Shown piece after piece: positions 21,276 through 32,699 of a DNA stretch of 64,000 nucleotides. The stretch spans positions 829,394 to 893,393 of the forward strand of contig NW_003314267.1 of assembly GCF_000143415.4 (NCBI RefSeq), written 5' to 3'. Position numbers and translations under genes: made by a program. Position 1 is the stretch's first letter, and the number at the start of each line of letters is the position of its first letter. The stretch is from Selaginella moellendorffii (lineage: Eukaryota; Streptophyta; Lycopodiopsida; Selaginellales; Selaginellaceae). The notes beneath the pieces are model-generated. The model saw nothing but the letters and a program-made list of their open reading frames with translations. It searched no databases and was not told the DNA's origin.

Positions 21276-23260
21276 ATGATCCTTTGGCGCCAAGACGGGG
21301 AAATCTCGCACGCGCGGCGCCGGAGCTCTGAAGCTGGGGCGTTCTTGCTGCCTGATCGGATTCTTGCTTTTAGGGAATGCTGGGCTCGTCGGGCGGGCAC
21401 TGGCCTGGGAATGGCTTCTTCTCGTCGGGAGGTGCGAAATCTAGGCCCTTTTCCGGGATTTCTTTGTTGTGATGTTTCCCTCTTTCCAGAGATTCGGAAG
21501 AAGGCGCAAGATGTTGAGGAACTCGCGAACGCGAGCTTTTCATGGACAGCGCAGAAGGAAATTCGCTTCTCCCGGGCGATTGAAGAGGTTCTTGGCGACC
21601 TGGAGCCCTCCCAAGAAGATCGCGACGCCCGAGCAGCTATTGTCGCCTCGTTCGACAGCTTTGTCAAGCAGACTTTATCTGGTGAGTGTCTCTCATAAAA
21701 ATGCGTGATTTTTCTCTCCAGCTGTTCTCTTCTCTCTCTTTTCGTTAGAAGATGATCTTTTTTCTTTTCTTTTTTCTCTCCCCAGGCTCGTCAGTCGTTG
21801 CTCCTTTTGGATCATATGTAACCAACACATTCACTTGCGACAGCGATCTCGATCTATCGCTTTACGTGAATCGTATGAACCCTCTTTCCCGAGAAGAAAA
21901 ACTCTACTTTCTGAAAAGGGTCACGACCAGTTTGCAAGCAATGCATGGTAAGCGTAAAGCTAAGATTAAAGTCTTTCATTCATTCTTACTCGTTTTCTTG
22001 TTGGCTGGCAGCACGGTATGATCAAATACAGCCCATTTACAACGCTACTGTTCCTGTGGTGAAGTTCGTGGACCGTAAAACTGGAATACAGTGTGATCTC
22101 TCTGTAGACAACAAAGATGGTGCATCAAAATCGTTGGTACTAGCCGCTCTATCTTCAATCGACAAGCGCTTTCGTCCACTCTGTCTACTGGTACCATAAG
22201 TGTTGAATGTCAGTCGTTTTCTGAGATGTTCCATTCCAGCTGAAAAAATGGGCCAAATCTCACGAGATCAACGATGCTAGCGCTGGTACCTTGAGCTCGT
22301 ATGTCATCACACTTTTGGCCATATTTCACCTTCAGGTCAGGTTGTCTAGGGAGTTGTTTTGGAGTGCTTTTTGACATGCTTACTTTGCAGACATGCTCCC
22401 CTCCAGTCCTCCCGCCATTGTCTATGATTATTGGAGGTTTTCGCCACTCTTTAACTTTTATATTATTGTTGAGTGCTCTTTAGCAAGGTTTTGTCCTCGT
22501 CACAGATCTCCGTCCTCGTTTTCTCTTCTCTCATATATTGTTGGTTTGATGAGATTCGTTAGTATTTTCTCATTACTCGGCTTGCTTTTTGCAGGACTGG
22601 ACCTTGATGCTTCCTATTGCAGCGGGTTTATAAGTGCCCGCGCCAAAGCTTTTCAGGGCTTTGGTGCTCGCAACATGGACAGAATCTCCGAGCTCTTTAG
22701 GACCTTCTTTGTAAAGGTGTTGGACTCAGTTCTAATTTGTGTGTGTTCTCACTCAGTTTTCCAATGCGTAGATCACCGCTGTCAAGGCACTCTGGCAGGA
22801 AGGACTCTGTGCGAGTACTTACCATGCACAGTGGATCTCAAAGTGGCCAAGCTTTCACAATGGTTGCATTTGCGTAAGTTTCGCCTTCCGCAACATGATC
22901 ATGCTCCTGATGACGTTCGCTTATGTTTTTCAGGTGGAGGATTTTTACGATCCGTCACGGAATGCTGCCAAAGCCGTGACACCCAAGGACTTCGAGTGCA
23001 TCTACCAGTGCTTGGAGAACTCGGTAGATGCGTTCCGAAGGCCAATCACGGATATGGAATCGTTCAAGAAGATGATCGTCGGCGATGGATGTATGCCGAA
23101 GGTCACTCCACCACCACGGCCTGAGCCACGATTCCCAGACCCGCGCGACATTCGTCCCAGCCTCGCAGTGCCTCTCCTCCTCCAAGGCCGACCTCACAGG
23201 CCTGCATCGGGACCTCCAAACCGCCGGTTCTGTGAGTATTTGCTCTTCACTAGCTTCTAG
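21276..23260 (+). CDS. HESO1/URT1-like terminal nucleotidyltransferase, about 479 aa
   Basis: Exons: 21276-21681, 21786-21947, 22012-22190, 22240-22335, 22391-22436, 22595-22716, 22772-22873, 22934-23260. The catalytic core is complete: PFGSYVTN (the GS helix), SDLDLS (two metal aspartates) and IQCDLSV (third aspartate). After it come LKKWAKSHEI, SSYVITLLAIFHLQ and the PAP-associated region PPVLPPL...FFVKIT. Such enzymes add uridines to RNA 3' ends; HESO1 tails unmethylated small RNAs and cleaved targets, URT1 tails deadenylated mRNA. The start is uncertain: ATG 21276 is the first in frame, MASSRRE at 21411 is an alternative, and a 21432-21491 intron is possible. The 3' end is also uncertain: splicing at 23232 would join T to AG and make a stop across the junction, while reading through stops at 23260. 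Confidence 0.82.
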
Positions 23261-23506
23261 TTGTTTGCTCACCATCCATGGATTTACAGAGAAACTGAGG
23301 AAACGCAATCAAATTAATTCGTCCGAGTGTCAAAGGCGAGCTTTAAAGTTAAGGTAAATTATTGTTTCCAGGGAACTGCTCGGAGCACAAAGTGCTCTGG
23401 AAGTTCTTCATTATAATTTATCTCTTCCATCTCATGTTTGATTGTTGGTCACTTGCAAAGAAAATAGCTTTCATTCATCTAGTATCACTGCATCAAAGAG
23501 ATTCTA
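23261..23506. other. Convergent spacer
   Basis: 3' flank of the nucleotidyltransferase gene and of the next minus-strand gene. A further 3' exon near 23290-23357 (basic, KLRKRNQ) is possible in another frame but not supported by phase. Confidence 0.4.
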
Positions 23507-24226
23507 TTACACCGCTCCAGCCATTCTTGCTGATAGTTCTTGGTCCATCATTTTGATGATAAACTGTTGCAGCTTAAACAGATCAAACTCGATATGGTAG
23601 TCACCCTTGACATCTCCAGTGAAGTGAGCCATGGGAAACTTGATCACAAAGCCTTCGCTGGTCTTGCAAAACTCCGGCCCAAACATGATCTCCCTCATGT
23701 CACGGCTGCCTTCCTCCTTGGCGAGAAACGTGAATTGGCAGTCGCTCGTAACTTTGACACCAATCACCACCTTGCAACCAGACTGCTCCCACGTCTCCAC
23801 CACCTCTCGCAATGTCTCGATCGTCTCGTTCCTGTACGCCACTTCGACCACGGCCCTCGCTCTCGCCATGTCCGAGTTGGAGAAATAGCACTGATCCGGT
23901 TCCTTGTCGCCCGTCACTGTTGGAAGGCGCGAAGCTCCGGCGGGCGTGATCACGTCTAAACACTCGTCCACGCCAGGAAGAGTGCAAATCTGCGAGATGA
24001 TGTGAGTGTTGAACCATTGCGAGACGGTCTCGTGAACGATGGAAGGGTCCCCGTGCATCCACACATCGCCTTCCTTGTATTGCAATCTCCAGTGGCACTC
24101 CAAGCCATCCATCCAAGCATCATAAACTGCCCATGGTACCTGTTGGGCAACGAGGAATGGCCCCTCCTTGTCTCCCTCTTCATATGCGGCGATGGCCTCC
24201 CTCAACCCTGCTTCCAAGGACTCCAT
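23507..24226 (-). CDS. Intronless protein with possible Uma2-like PD-(D/E)XK fold, 239 aa
   Basis: I use the ATG at 24226 (MESLEAGLRE); an upstream ATG at 24289 adds a Phe-rich, unlikely leader. No transmembrane segment or signal is seen. The middle (about 125-180) runs EPDQCYF, then RARAVVEVAYRNETIETLRE, then WEQSGCKVVIGVKV. That spacing and content recall the Uma2/DUF820 branch of the PD-(D/E)XK nuclease superfamily (EPD...F, ...VVEV...S, then a helix and VP.YW.VD), but the lysine of EXK is not in place, so catalysis is doubtful. The rest (GLECHWRLQYKEGDVWMHGDP, KFPMAHFTGDVKGDYHIEFD) is not recognised. The lack of introns among spliced neighbours could mean retroposition or transfer. It could also be a lineage-specific family of another fold. 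Confidence 0.6.
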   Translation of the reverse strand: MESLEAGLREAIAAYEEGDKEGPFLVAQQVPWAVYDAWMDGLECHWRLQYKEGDVWMHGDPSIVHETVSQWFNTHIISQICTLPGVDECLDVITPAGASRLPTVTGDKEPDQCYFSNSDMARARAVVEVAYRNETIETLREVVETWEQSGCKVVIGVKVTSDCQFTFLAKEEGSRDMREIMFGPEFCKTSEGFVIKFPMAHFTGDVKGDYHIEFDLFKLQQFIIKMMDQELSARMAGAV

Positions 24227-26564
24227 ACGACAGAAAAAGAAAAAGGAAACACTCGTCAGAGATTTAGGGTTTATCCGTCTAGGGAACATAACAAAATAAA
24301 GGTTTGTCGGATCAAGCTATAATATCTCAGAAATTTAAAATAACGTTCCAAATAACGTTTCTTTTTCAACATATAACACTTAACTAATGATATATTTGGA
24401 GCAACTAGAGTTTAATATATATGCACAAAAAGAAAACATGCACTTTAATACTTAATCATATTTTAATTTGTGTTGATGTAAAAGATTGTTTTAATTCTAT
24501 TGTAAAGTTATGAAAGATGGTTAAAATATAAAAGGGCTTTATATTGTAAATGGATGTCACCAAATAAAAGTTATTATTGCTTATATACAATTTACACTTT
24601 AGAATTGACAGCGAAAGTGCCAAAAAAAAAGTGTGGAGGGGCTATATTGCACACCCTTATTGCACACACAAATTTAAAACATAATATTATAATTTTCTCA
24701 GTTAAAATATCAATTCAGATAACATATTATATAAATTTATAAATTTATTTATTAATAATAAACTTATTTTTGTTTATATATATAATATACATATATATTT
24801 ATTAGAGGTAAATTTAATCTTACATACAATGAAAGAGTAATTTAAGTAAATTAAAATTATAAGATATATATTTAAAGAACAAAAAAAATGAAGAAATAGT
24901 TCTAATTACAAAAGTAGTTTTAGTTAAAGAATTTAATTTTGCCAATTTTCTAAGTTTTATTAAAAAATTCTAAATAATATTTGTTAAATTTAACATTACT
25001 CTAGGAAAAAATTATGTAACAAACTTTTTACTAATATAGAATAACATAACATTAATATTGTGAGTGCTCGGGATATAGGAATAGGTATATTAATTGGGGT
25101 TTAGACCCCTGCTTAAGAATGGATGGACCAGATTCAATCCCAAATAAATGATCCATATACTATAATACTATAATTAGTGTATTATCTAGCCAAAGTATAG
25201 ATATATATATTTATATGTATTTATAAACATTACACCATCCTCCCCTCTAGAAGATAAAAGGTGATAATAATAAGGTAGAAGGAACACACCTCCTTATCTA
25301 GGAAGTTATATTGGGCATATACTACCACAAAAATCTAAAACTCTTATAAAATCACTAATAAAATTGCTAACTGCCATAACTGAAATAAAATCCACAACTA
25401 TGGCATAAGCATTAATTGATTATAAAACCCTAATGAACTAGTTGCAACTCTATATGCAATAGCTAAATGTTCAAACCAACCACTAAGCCATAACTTTGAA
25501 TCAAAATAAAGCATTTTGAGAGCCACTATAATCCATAAAACACCATTGTAGTAAATAATATATCCCATTTTTAAATCTACTTATCAATGATCACCATTAA
25601 CTCAAACTTATGATTATAAGCAGAAGCTAGTTTTATGTCTTCCTTTTAGTCAACATTCAAGACTTGTCTTAACTTAAACTCATGACTTTTGACTTTGTTT
25701 AATGCTATATATAGGAGGTTGAACTCACTATATTTGTCCTTTATAATCTCCTTATCCTCTTTTTGAAGGAAAAAAAGTTTTAAAGCACTATTATATTTAT
25801 TCAGTCTCATTATGTCGAGGCTAGATATTCCATACAGATTTTCTATACAATCCATATCATTTTTTTTCACTTCACTATTGTATTTACTCATCCTCATTCC
25901 ATTGTTGGATCTATACTCTTGTCTATCCTCTTTACCCCCTTCTTAAAAAAAAAAGTTTGAAGTTTTCGAGCAAAAAGGAGAAAGAGAGAAAAATGGAGGA
26001 TTAGACATTGTGGAAGAAAAATGGATAAAAAAGTATCAAAAGAAGAATTTTTAGCAATTGTTAAAATAGAAATAAAGTAGAAATGGGGAGAAAAGAAGGA
26101 AACATGTTCAAAACCTGGAGAATACAAGATTTACTATAATAAAATACTTTGGCTAACATGAGATAATTAAGAGAATTGACACTACTCAATTTCTTCAATA
26201 CATAATTTAACACTTGATGCAGAAAAACCAATAGAAAAATCCACACTCTCAAAGGAACACATAAACCCCTCAACAACTCAACCTTTGAGATTGGGGAATA
26301 TTTAATACTAGAATTGATCAAAGACTCCACCAAAGAAATAAAATTAAGATTTTCAACTTCACGTACATACTCAATATCAAAATTAGTATGATAAAGATAG
26401 AAAACACTCAACTCAACACTGAATTAAACATGAGAATTATAAAAGTGTAGCTTGGTGTTATTTGGCATTTATGCATTTACTAGTTAGTAATTACATTGAC
26501 ATTCAAATGAACTAAATGGCAAGATTGAGTTAGTTGTATTCTAGACAAATTTATTTAAGACAAA
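24227..26564. other. AT-rich retroelement-derived desert
   Basis: No gene. At about 25060-25230 a TG...ACA-ended stretch (TGAGTGCTCGGGATATAGG to AACATTACA) is followed by CCATCCTCCCCTCTAG. Read on minus that is a purine tract before an LTR start, so this may be the 3' LTR of an old minus-strand element. The open frames at 25.6-26.4 kb are AT-rich and resemble nothing. Confidence 0.4.
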
Positions 26565-26972
26565 TGTAAACTCCTTAATTTAGACTTCTTCGGAGGTAAT
26601 CCAGCCTAATACTATTCAAACATAAGGACGCTTAATTAGTTATAAAAAGGGTGCATTCTTGTTTATAGGCCCTTTCCCTCTATATTTAAATCCCATGGAT
26701 CATCTCTCAAGTCATTCCCTTTAATTGCTTAGAATCCACCATATTTCCTTATAAGTTCACACCCTTGTGAAAGGAAATATAAACAACCAAAGGGAACGAC
26801 TTAAGAGACGATCCATAAGGGTTCAAATATAGAGGGAAAGGGCCTATGAATAAGAGTGCACCCCTTTTTCCAATCGGTTAAGGGTCTTGAAATATTTGGG
26901 GTTAATCATCCTTGTGTTTGAATAGTATTAGGTTGAGTGACCTCCTAGGAAGTCTAAACTCAAGAGCTTATA
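26565..26972. repeat. ~400-bp imperfect palindrome, copy 1
   Basis: The left arm starts TGTAAACTCCTTAATTTAGAC. The right arm is its inverse and ends GTCTAAACTCAAGAG. Both arms carry CCCTTTCCCTCTATATTT-AA or its complement. The centre near 26765 is itself a small hairpin (ATATTTCCTT...AAAGGAAATAT). Each arm resembles the LTR at 27116-27298, so it may be two LTRs fixed head to head. Confidence 0.8.
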
Positions 26973-27115
26973 AGAAACTAATAGCCACAGCTCTCCCGAG
27001 AGTGTTGCTTTTTTGACACCTTACCCCTTAGGTCGAGCCCAGTTGGGAGCAAATTGGACCTACCAAATGTCAATCAACATATAATGTGATTCCCCAAAAC
27101 CTTTTTGATACCAAA

Positions 27116-27298
27116 TGTAAACTCCTTAATTTGAACTTCTTGGGAGGTCACCCAACCCAATACTATTCAAACCTAATGACGTTTAACAAGACCTTTAACT
27201 GATTGGAAAAAGGGAGTGCATTTTTGTTCATGAGCCTTTTCCCTCTATATTTAAACCCTATGGATCGTTTCTCAAATCGTTCCCTTTGATTGCTTACA
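27116..27298 (-). mobile_element. Solo LTR with CCAAA target duplication
   Basis: 183 bp, minus orientation: TGTAAACTCC at the left, TTGCTTACA at the right. CCAAA stands on both sides (27111-27115 and 27299-27303), a clean 5-bp target duplication. It has no internal domain. The same solo LTR in the same flanks recurs at 39939-40109. Confidence 0.8.
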
Positions 27299-27625
27299 CC
27301 AAACTCCTAAACTTGAAGCCAAGAAGCAAAAGAACTAGAGCATGGAGTGACTCTTAAGCATACAGCACAAGGAGTGAAGGAATAGTAGCACGGAGTGGCT
27401 TGGAACAGTCCTAGCATTTAGCATCCCAATGCCAGGACTAGCATGCAAAACAGAGCCAAACAGAATTTGGTGTTATTTTAGCATACTGGTAGCCTAATGT
27501 AAGGATATAGGTACTCCACCAACTAGCATGGTATGGAACTTGGGCTTAAATCCAAGTTAGACGCAAAACAAAGACAAGCACACAAGCAGGAGTTAAACTA
27601 TACCTTAGGTTCGTCAGCCATTCCC
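27299..27625 (+). repeat. Repeat X, copy 1
   Basis: Runs from CCAAACTCCTAAACTTG through GAGTGACTCTTAAGC, GGAACAGTCCTAGCATTTAGC, GGTATGGAACTTGGGCTTAAA to TTAAACTATACCTTAGG. Further copies are at about 28690-29050 and 40110-40470, and an inverted, interrupted copy at 38968-39070 plus 40610-40960. It is probably LTR-derived; family unknown. Confidence 0.75.
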
Positions 27626-28361
27626 AAGGCCGCTCATAGCAAGTCATAGCCCATTGCACCATTGACAGTGCGCAAGGCAAGATGGAAATTAGCGATGGAA
27701 CCCATAGTGCCACCTTCCTCAACAACCATGGTAGAGCTCTTTCTCACCAAGCCCAGAAAGCTCGAAATAAAGTGGTCTCCACACCACACTTTCCTCCTGA
27801 CCTCACAGAGGCTTTTCCCAAGTTGGCGGTGGAGTTGACCATCTATAAAATAGATGCTTTCTCATGCAATGCAATTGACATTAATGGAGATGAGTTAGAT
27901 AGCTTGAGACATCTCTCAGCCAGCCTCTCTCGGGACACCAAGGCGAAACACCGTGGCCTAACGGCCGGGTATAGGTACCTCTACCCCCCCATTTCCATCC
28001 CGAAGGGAATGCCCAAGCCCCTAGGAAGGACGAGGACCAATGAGCCACAAGGTACTCAAGTGGGGCACCACTCCACATGAGCTGGGAGCACCACAATCGG
28101 TTTCCCTATTGGGAGTGGGAGCTGCTCTTGAGCACTTCCCTGGGTGGCCCCTTCAGCACCACCCAAGCCCATGCTTACTCCCACCCAAGGCCCCTCGGCC
28201 CCAGTCTCAACCTCAAGTCAGTTTGGAAGCACCACTGGAGAGTTCCTTCAAGATTGGTTCCTGGACCTCACTATCCTTACTATACTTTTGGAACCCCCTG
28301 GAACCCCCCCCCCCTGGGAGACGCACGCTTTGGGCTTTCACCCCTTGACCCGTATTAGTAT
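27626..28361. other. Retroelement-like DNA without a readable gene
   Basis: An open frame of 132 codons at 27682-28080 (plus) has no domain I recognise. The poly-C tract near 28304 and the phrase CTATACTTTTGGAACCCCC resemble the right end of repeat X. Confidence 0.4.
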
Positions 28362-28620
28362 TCAGACTCGGTCTTGGACTTGATTTCGGACTCGATCTCG
28401 AACCCGACTTCGGACTCGGTCTCGGACTCGATCTCAGACCCGATCTCAAACTCGACTTCGGACTTGACCTCAGACTCGGTCTCGGACTTGATTTGGATCT
28501 CGGACTCTGTCTTGAACTCAGTCTCGAACTCGGTCTCCAATTTGGCCTTGGGCTCGATCCCAGACTCTATCTCGAACTCGGTCTCAGAGTCGGTCTTGGA
28601 CTTGATCTTCGACTCAATCC
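28362..28620. repeat. 12-bp minisatellite, consensus near GACTCGGTCTCG
   Basis: About 21 diverged units in a row. Because the unit is 12 bp, both strands stay open and mimic acidic or Ser/Asp-rich proteins; these are not taken as genes. A related array is at 36229-36413. Confidence 0.9.
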
Positions 28621-28689
28621 CATCCGATGAACTCTTTGTCATTTTGGTCATGCTTTCGGGGATCCTTTAGCCTACGACATCTCGGGGAG

Positions 28690-29050
28690 TCAGTTCCTTA
28701 CACACTGGAGCACAAAATGACTCCCGAGCATATAGCCTAAGGAGCAAAGAGACAGGAGCATAGAGCGATTTGGAACAGTCCTAGAATATTTAGCATCCCA
28801 ATGCTAGGACCAGCACACAAAATGGATTTAAAAGGATCTTGCACTATTTCAACATACAAGTGGCCTAACGCGAGGATATATGTTCTCCACCAACTAGCAT
28901 AGTATGGAACTTGGGCTTAGACCCAAGCCGGACACAAAACAAGGACAAGCATGCAAGCAGGAGTTAGACTATACCTCAGGTTGGTTAGTCATGCTTGACC
29001 TACCCACTATCCCTACTATACATTTGGAACCCCTATAGGCCCCCCCCCCC
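28690..29050 (+). repeat. Repeat X, copy 2
   Basis: Same order of phrases as copy 1 (GACTCCCGAGCATA, GGAACAGTCCTAGAATATTTAGC, ATGGAACTTGGGCTTAGACCC, TTAGACTATACCTCAGG) and extends to CTATACATTTGGAACCCC plus a C run. It ends where the gypsy LTR begins. Confidence 0.75.
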
Positions 29051-29052
29051 TC

Positions 29053-29285
29053 TGTTATGATCCGGCACAAAAAGACAGAGATCTAGTCGCCCTAGACTAT
29101 GCTAAGCCACCTCTTGAGGTTCCTCACCACCCAACCACCCCCGAGCTACCTCAAAAGCTCCACTGTGCCGTCGCTCCACTATGAGCCCTAGGGTAGGTTA
29201 AGTCCCTTACCCTAACATGCCTTAATATACCCTTAAGCCTCCCTTTGACCGATGTTGACCATGTAGTCAAAGTTGGCGCCTAACA
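29053..29285 (-). repeat. 3' LTR of the gypsy element
   Basis: 233 bp; starts TGTTATGATCCGGC and ends GGCGCCTAACA on the plus strand, i.e. TG...CA ends. A C run and TC precede it. Confidence 0.93.
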
Positions 29286-29300
29286 ATTCTTCCCCCTCAA
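29286..29300 (-). other. Polypurine tract of the gypsy element
   Basis: On minus reads GAGGGGGAAGAAT directly before the 3' LTR, the normal place and composition of a PPT. Confidence 0.8.
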
Positions 29301-29359
29301 CAAAGTCCTTGTCCCAAGGACAAGTTGTACCGGTGATCACCCTTTTTGGGGAACTCTGC

Positions 29360-30520
29360 TCAAGATCTTAGTCCATCTTCCACAGCCGTATACATCAAGG
29401 AGGCATTGGGCCCGTCACTCCGAGATAGTACACCTTTCAACTGGCTGACATAAAATACCGGATGAATTTTCACCCCAGCTGGCAGCTGCACCCTATAAGC
29501 CACTTTACCAATGTGCTCCAACACTTCATATGGACCAGCATATCGATAGAAAAGTTTATCACTCCTCCCTATCCGTAAAGGCACTAAGGTGTTCCACCGC
29601 TCACTTGACGGAAAGATCACTCGCACAAAGACGAGATCACCCACCTTATATTCCCAGAATTGGCGATGCTCATTGGCAAACTTCTCCGCTCTATCCTAAG
29701 TTGCTTGCAAATTCCATTTGCACACCACCAGAATCTCATCAAGTTCTATGGCCAAATCAGTTGCCTCGGAATCAAGCTTATCTTGAACGTCCTTACTCAA
29801 ATGCAATCCCAACTCCACTACTGTTCGAGGATGCCTTCCAAACATGGCAAGGTAAGGACTTAGTTTGGTTCCACTATGTTGGCTATTGTTATAAGCAAAT
29901 TGCACCAACGGAAGATATAAATCCCACTGTCCTTGCCTTTAACCAATGCTACAATGTAGCATATCCTCCACCACCTGATTCACAAGCTCAGTTTGCCCAT
30001 CCGTCTGAGGATGATCTCCACTTGAGAGTTTCAAAGTCACTTGCATAGCCTTTGCAAAGCTTTTCCAAAATCCACTTATGAACTTTGAATCTCGATCACT
30101 AATGATGTCCTCCGGCAAACCAAAATCAGGAAAAACCTTCTCCAAGTAAACCGTAGCCAAGTCTGAGGCAGTGACAGTCTTCCAAAGAGCCAACAACCGC
30201 ACATACTTCGTCAACCAATCCACTATAACCCATACTTGCTCCTTTTGCATCTGTGTTCGTGGCAAACAAGTGATGAAGTCCATAGAGATACTACACCAAT
30301 GGCTCTGAGGAATAGGTAAAAGTTGCAAAAATCCCCCTGGCTCCTTAACCCGTTGACAAAGCTCACATGATTTACAATACTTGAGGATATCAGCCTTCAT
30401 ATTCCTTCAATAAAAGTTGCGCTTAATCAACTCATACATCTTCTTCCCCCCAAAATGACTGGCCTCTGGACGATCATGATAGTGGAATAAAACTTGAGTA
30501 ATTAATGCATCCACCCGTGG
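29360..30520 (-). pseudogene. Gypsy integrase, frameshifted
   Basis: The zinc-binding part reads EASHFGGKKMY...CKSCELCQR. Core acidic residues are in SMDFITCLP, SDRDSKF and TDGQTELVNQ. The frame breaks after VVEDML near 29965 and resumes as QFAYNNSQHSGT; a stop near 29697 precedes the C-terminal part, which begins GDLVFVRV and ends HPVFYVSQLK. All catalytic positions are present, but no single protein can be made. Confidence 0.88.
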
Positions 30521-30574
30521 CAAATATACTCTGCCATTGTAGTAGAGAATCCTATCCACCAATGAGAAAGGAGC

Positions 30575-30730
30575 NNNNNNNNNNNNNNNNNNNNNNNNNN
30601 NNNNNNNNNNNNNNNNNNNNNNNNNNNNNNNNNNNNNNNNNNNNNNNNNNNNNNNNNNNNNNNNNNNNNNNNNNNNNNNNNNNNNNNNNNNNNNNNNNNN
30701 NNNNNNNNNNNNNNNNNNNNNNNNNNNNNN
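30575..30730. other. Assembly gap (156 Ns)
   Basis: Run of N inside the RNase H to integrase linker of the gypsy element. Any frame reported across it is unreliable. Confidence 0.99.
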
Positions 30731-30734
30731 ATTT

Positions 30735-31818
30735 GTTTTTCCCGGACGATGTTCAATAGGAAACTCCCCAAACTCCATGAGTTTGACCATCCAACGAGCT
30801 TGCCTAGTGTTTACTCCTTCTGTGTGAAAAGATACACAAGTGGTTTGTGTTCTGTCAACACCACGAACACTGCACCATAAAGATAGTGCTGCCACGTCCG
30901 CAAAGCATGAACAATAGAGAGTAACTCTTGCTCATATATGGAATAGCATTGCTCCATGGAATTCAAAGTTCGACTCTCATATGCAATAGGCTATCCCTCT
31001 TGCATGAGAATGCCTCCCAGTGCATAACCACTCGCATCGCATGTCACTTCGTAAGGTTTTGATAGATCATCAATGCGAAGCACTAGAGTCTCGCTCAACA
31101 ATCGTTTTAGCGCCACAAAACTCTCCTCTTGTGGCTTCTTCCACTCAAATGACACATTCTTGCATAACAACTGCATCAAAGGAATAGCTACCTCTGCAAA
31201 TTTATGTTGGAAACGTCAGTAGTAACTAGCCATACCAAGAAAACTGCGCAACTCAACCACTGTAGTCGGTGTAGGCCAGTTTTCCACCACAGCTACCTTC
31301 CTTGGATCCGTCTTGACACCCTTAGATGTCACAATATGGCCTAGATATTCCACCTCCGACTTTGCAAATTCACATTTGCTCTTCTTCACATAAAGTTTGC
31401 TGTCTCGAAGTAACAAAAGAACCTTGTGTAAATACACCCTATGCTCCTCCATATTTTTGCTAAAAACAAGAATATCGTCCAAGAAAATCTCCACAAACTC
31501 ATGAAGATAATGCCCGAATACCTCTGTCATCAACCGAGTAAATGTGGCCTGTGCATTCGTCAAACCAAACGGCATAACTGTAAACTCAAAATGTCCGAAG
31601 CTTGTGTTGAATGCCGTCTTGGAGATAGATGTATCATCCATTGCAATCTGATGATATCCACTCCTCAGATCAATCTTGGTAAACACTCGTGCTTCACCAA
31701 GCTTGTCTAGGATATCATCCACACATGGCATCGGCATCTTATCTTTCACCGTCTTCTTGTTCAAAGCACGGTAGTCAATACATATCTGCATTAAATCGTC
31801 CTTCTTCTTCACAAGCAA
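30735..31818 (-). pseudogene. Gypsy reverse transcriptase and RNase H, broken
   Basis: RT blocks in order: CIDYRALNKKT, FTKIDLRSGYHQI, KTAFNTSFGHFEF, VMPFGLTNAQATF, the active site FLDDILVFSK, then CEFAKSEVEYLGHIVT. Phe replaces the usual Tyr or Val before the LDD. A stop follows FLGMASYY near 31215. The RNase H starts EVTCDASGYALGGIL and is cut by stops and the N gap. Confidence 0.9.
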
Positions 31819-32171
31819 GACTAGAGCACCAAATGGAGACTTACTTGGCTGAATAAATCTAAACTCAAGTAACTCCTTGACTTGTCATTGAACTTCTTGC
31901 TCCTCCGCATAACTTAACCGAAATGGACGCCGGTAAATTGGCCATGTCTCCGGCTCCAATGTAATCCCATGCTCCACACCTCGTAATGGAGGCAACCCAT
32001 GAGGAAGTTCATGTGGAAAAACATTAGAAAACTCGTTTAGTACATCCCGTACTGCTGCTTCTCCCCCACACGTGCCTTGGCCCCCCAAGTCACGAACAAA
32101 CAGTAAGTAATTTGAAAGTGCTTTTCCATTATGACAAGCTCGTTTCAAAGATGTAGCAGAGAGCATAACAA

Positions 32172-32612
32172 CTAGTGGTTGAACACCCTCGCCAAACCAC
32201 ACATTTTTAATGCCACCATACTCCAGCGAGATATGCTTAATATCCACTTTATCTCTGGATCCACCTTCACCAACCATGGCATCCCGAGAATGAGATCCAC
32301 ATGGATATCCGTGAGATAAAAAGTGTCCACAAGTGTGGTTTTACCAATCAACACTTCCAGCCCCTCGACACAAGCATCAAAATGCTGAGTAGAGGTAGCT
32401 GCACCTTCCACTGTGTATAGAAGAACACCGCGTATGACCAGGCCATGCTCCACAACAAACTTTTCTGAAACAAAGTTGTCATCGCTCCCACTATCCAGTA
32501 AAATCTGCACTGGATCACCATGCAACACGCCCTCCAGCATTAAAGCTGATTCACGCGTATCCTCGAGCTCCATCTTGTTCCACATATAGTTGAGCTGACG
32601 AGCAACGATCAA
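32172..32612 (-). pseudogene. Gypsy aspartic protease region
   Basis: Active-site block ILLDSGSDDNFVS (D-S-G form) and the later LILGMPWL typical of retropepsins. Frame changes separate it from gag and from RT; the 31885-32277 stretch between PR and RT reads in another frame. Confidence 0.85.
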
Positions 32613-32699
32613 AAGTCACTTCCTCCGACCGGAATGGTCGTTCTCCTCATCCTCACGTTGCAAAGTTTGCAACTTTTTAATATCTGACTTACCGTGAGA

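Noticed and set aside
26061-26411. 116-codon minus-strand frame
   Set aside because: AT-rich composition, no motif, inside a retroelement desert.
27682-28080. 132-codon frame as a possible retroelement gag
   Set aside because: No gag motif or zinc knuckle seen; left as unassigned retroelement DNA.
28355-28670. Acidic (minus) and Ser/Asp-rich (plus) proteins
   Set aside because: Both come from the 12-bp minisatellite, whose unit length keeps all frames open.
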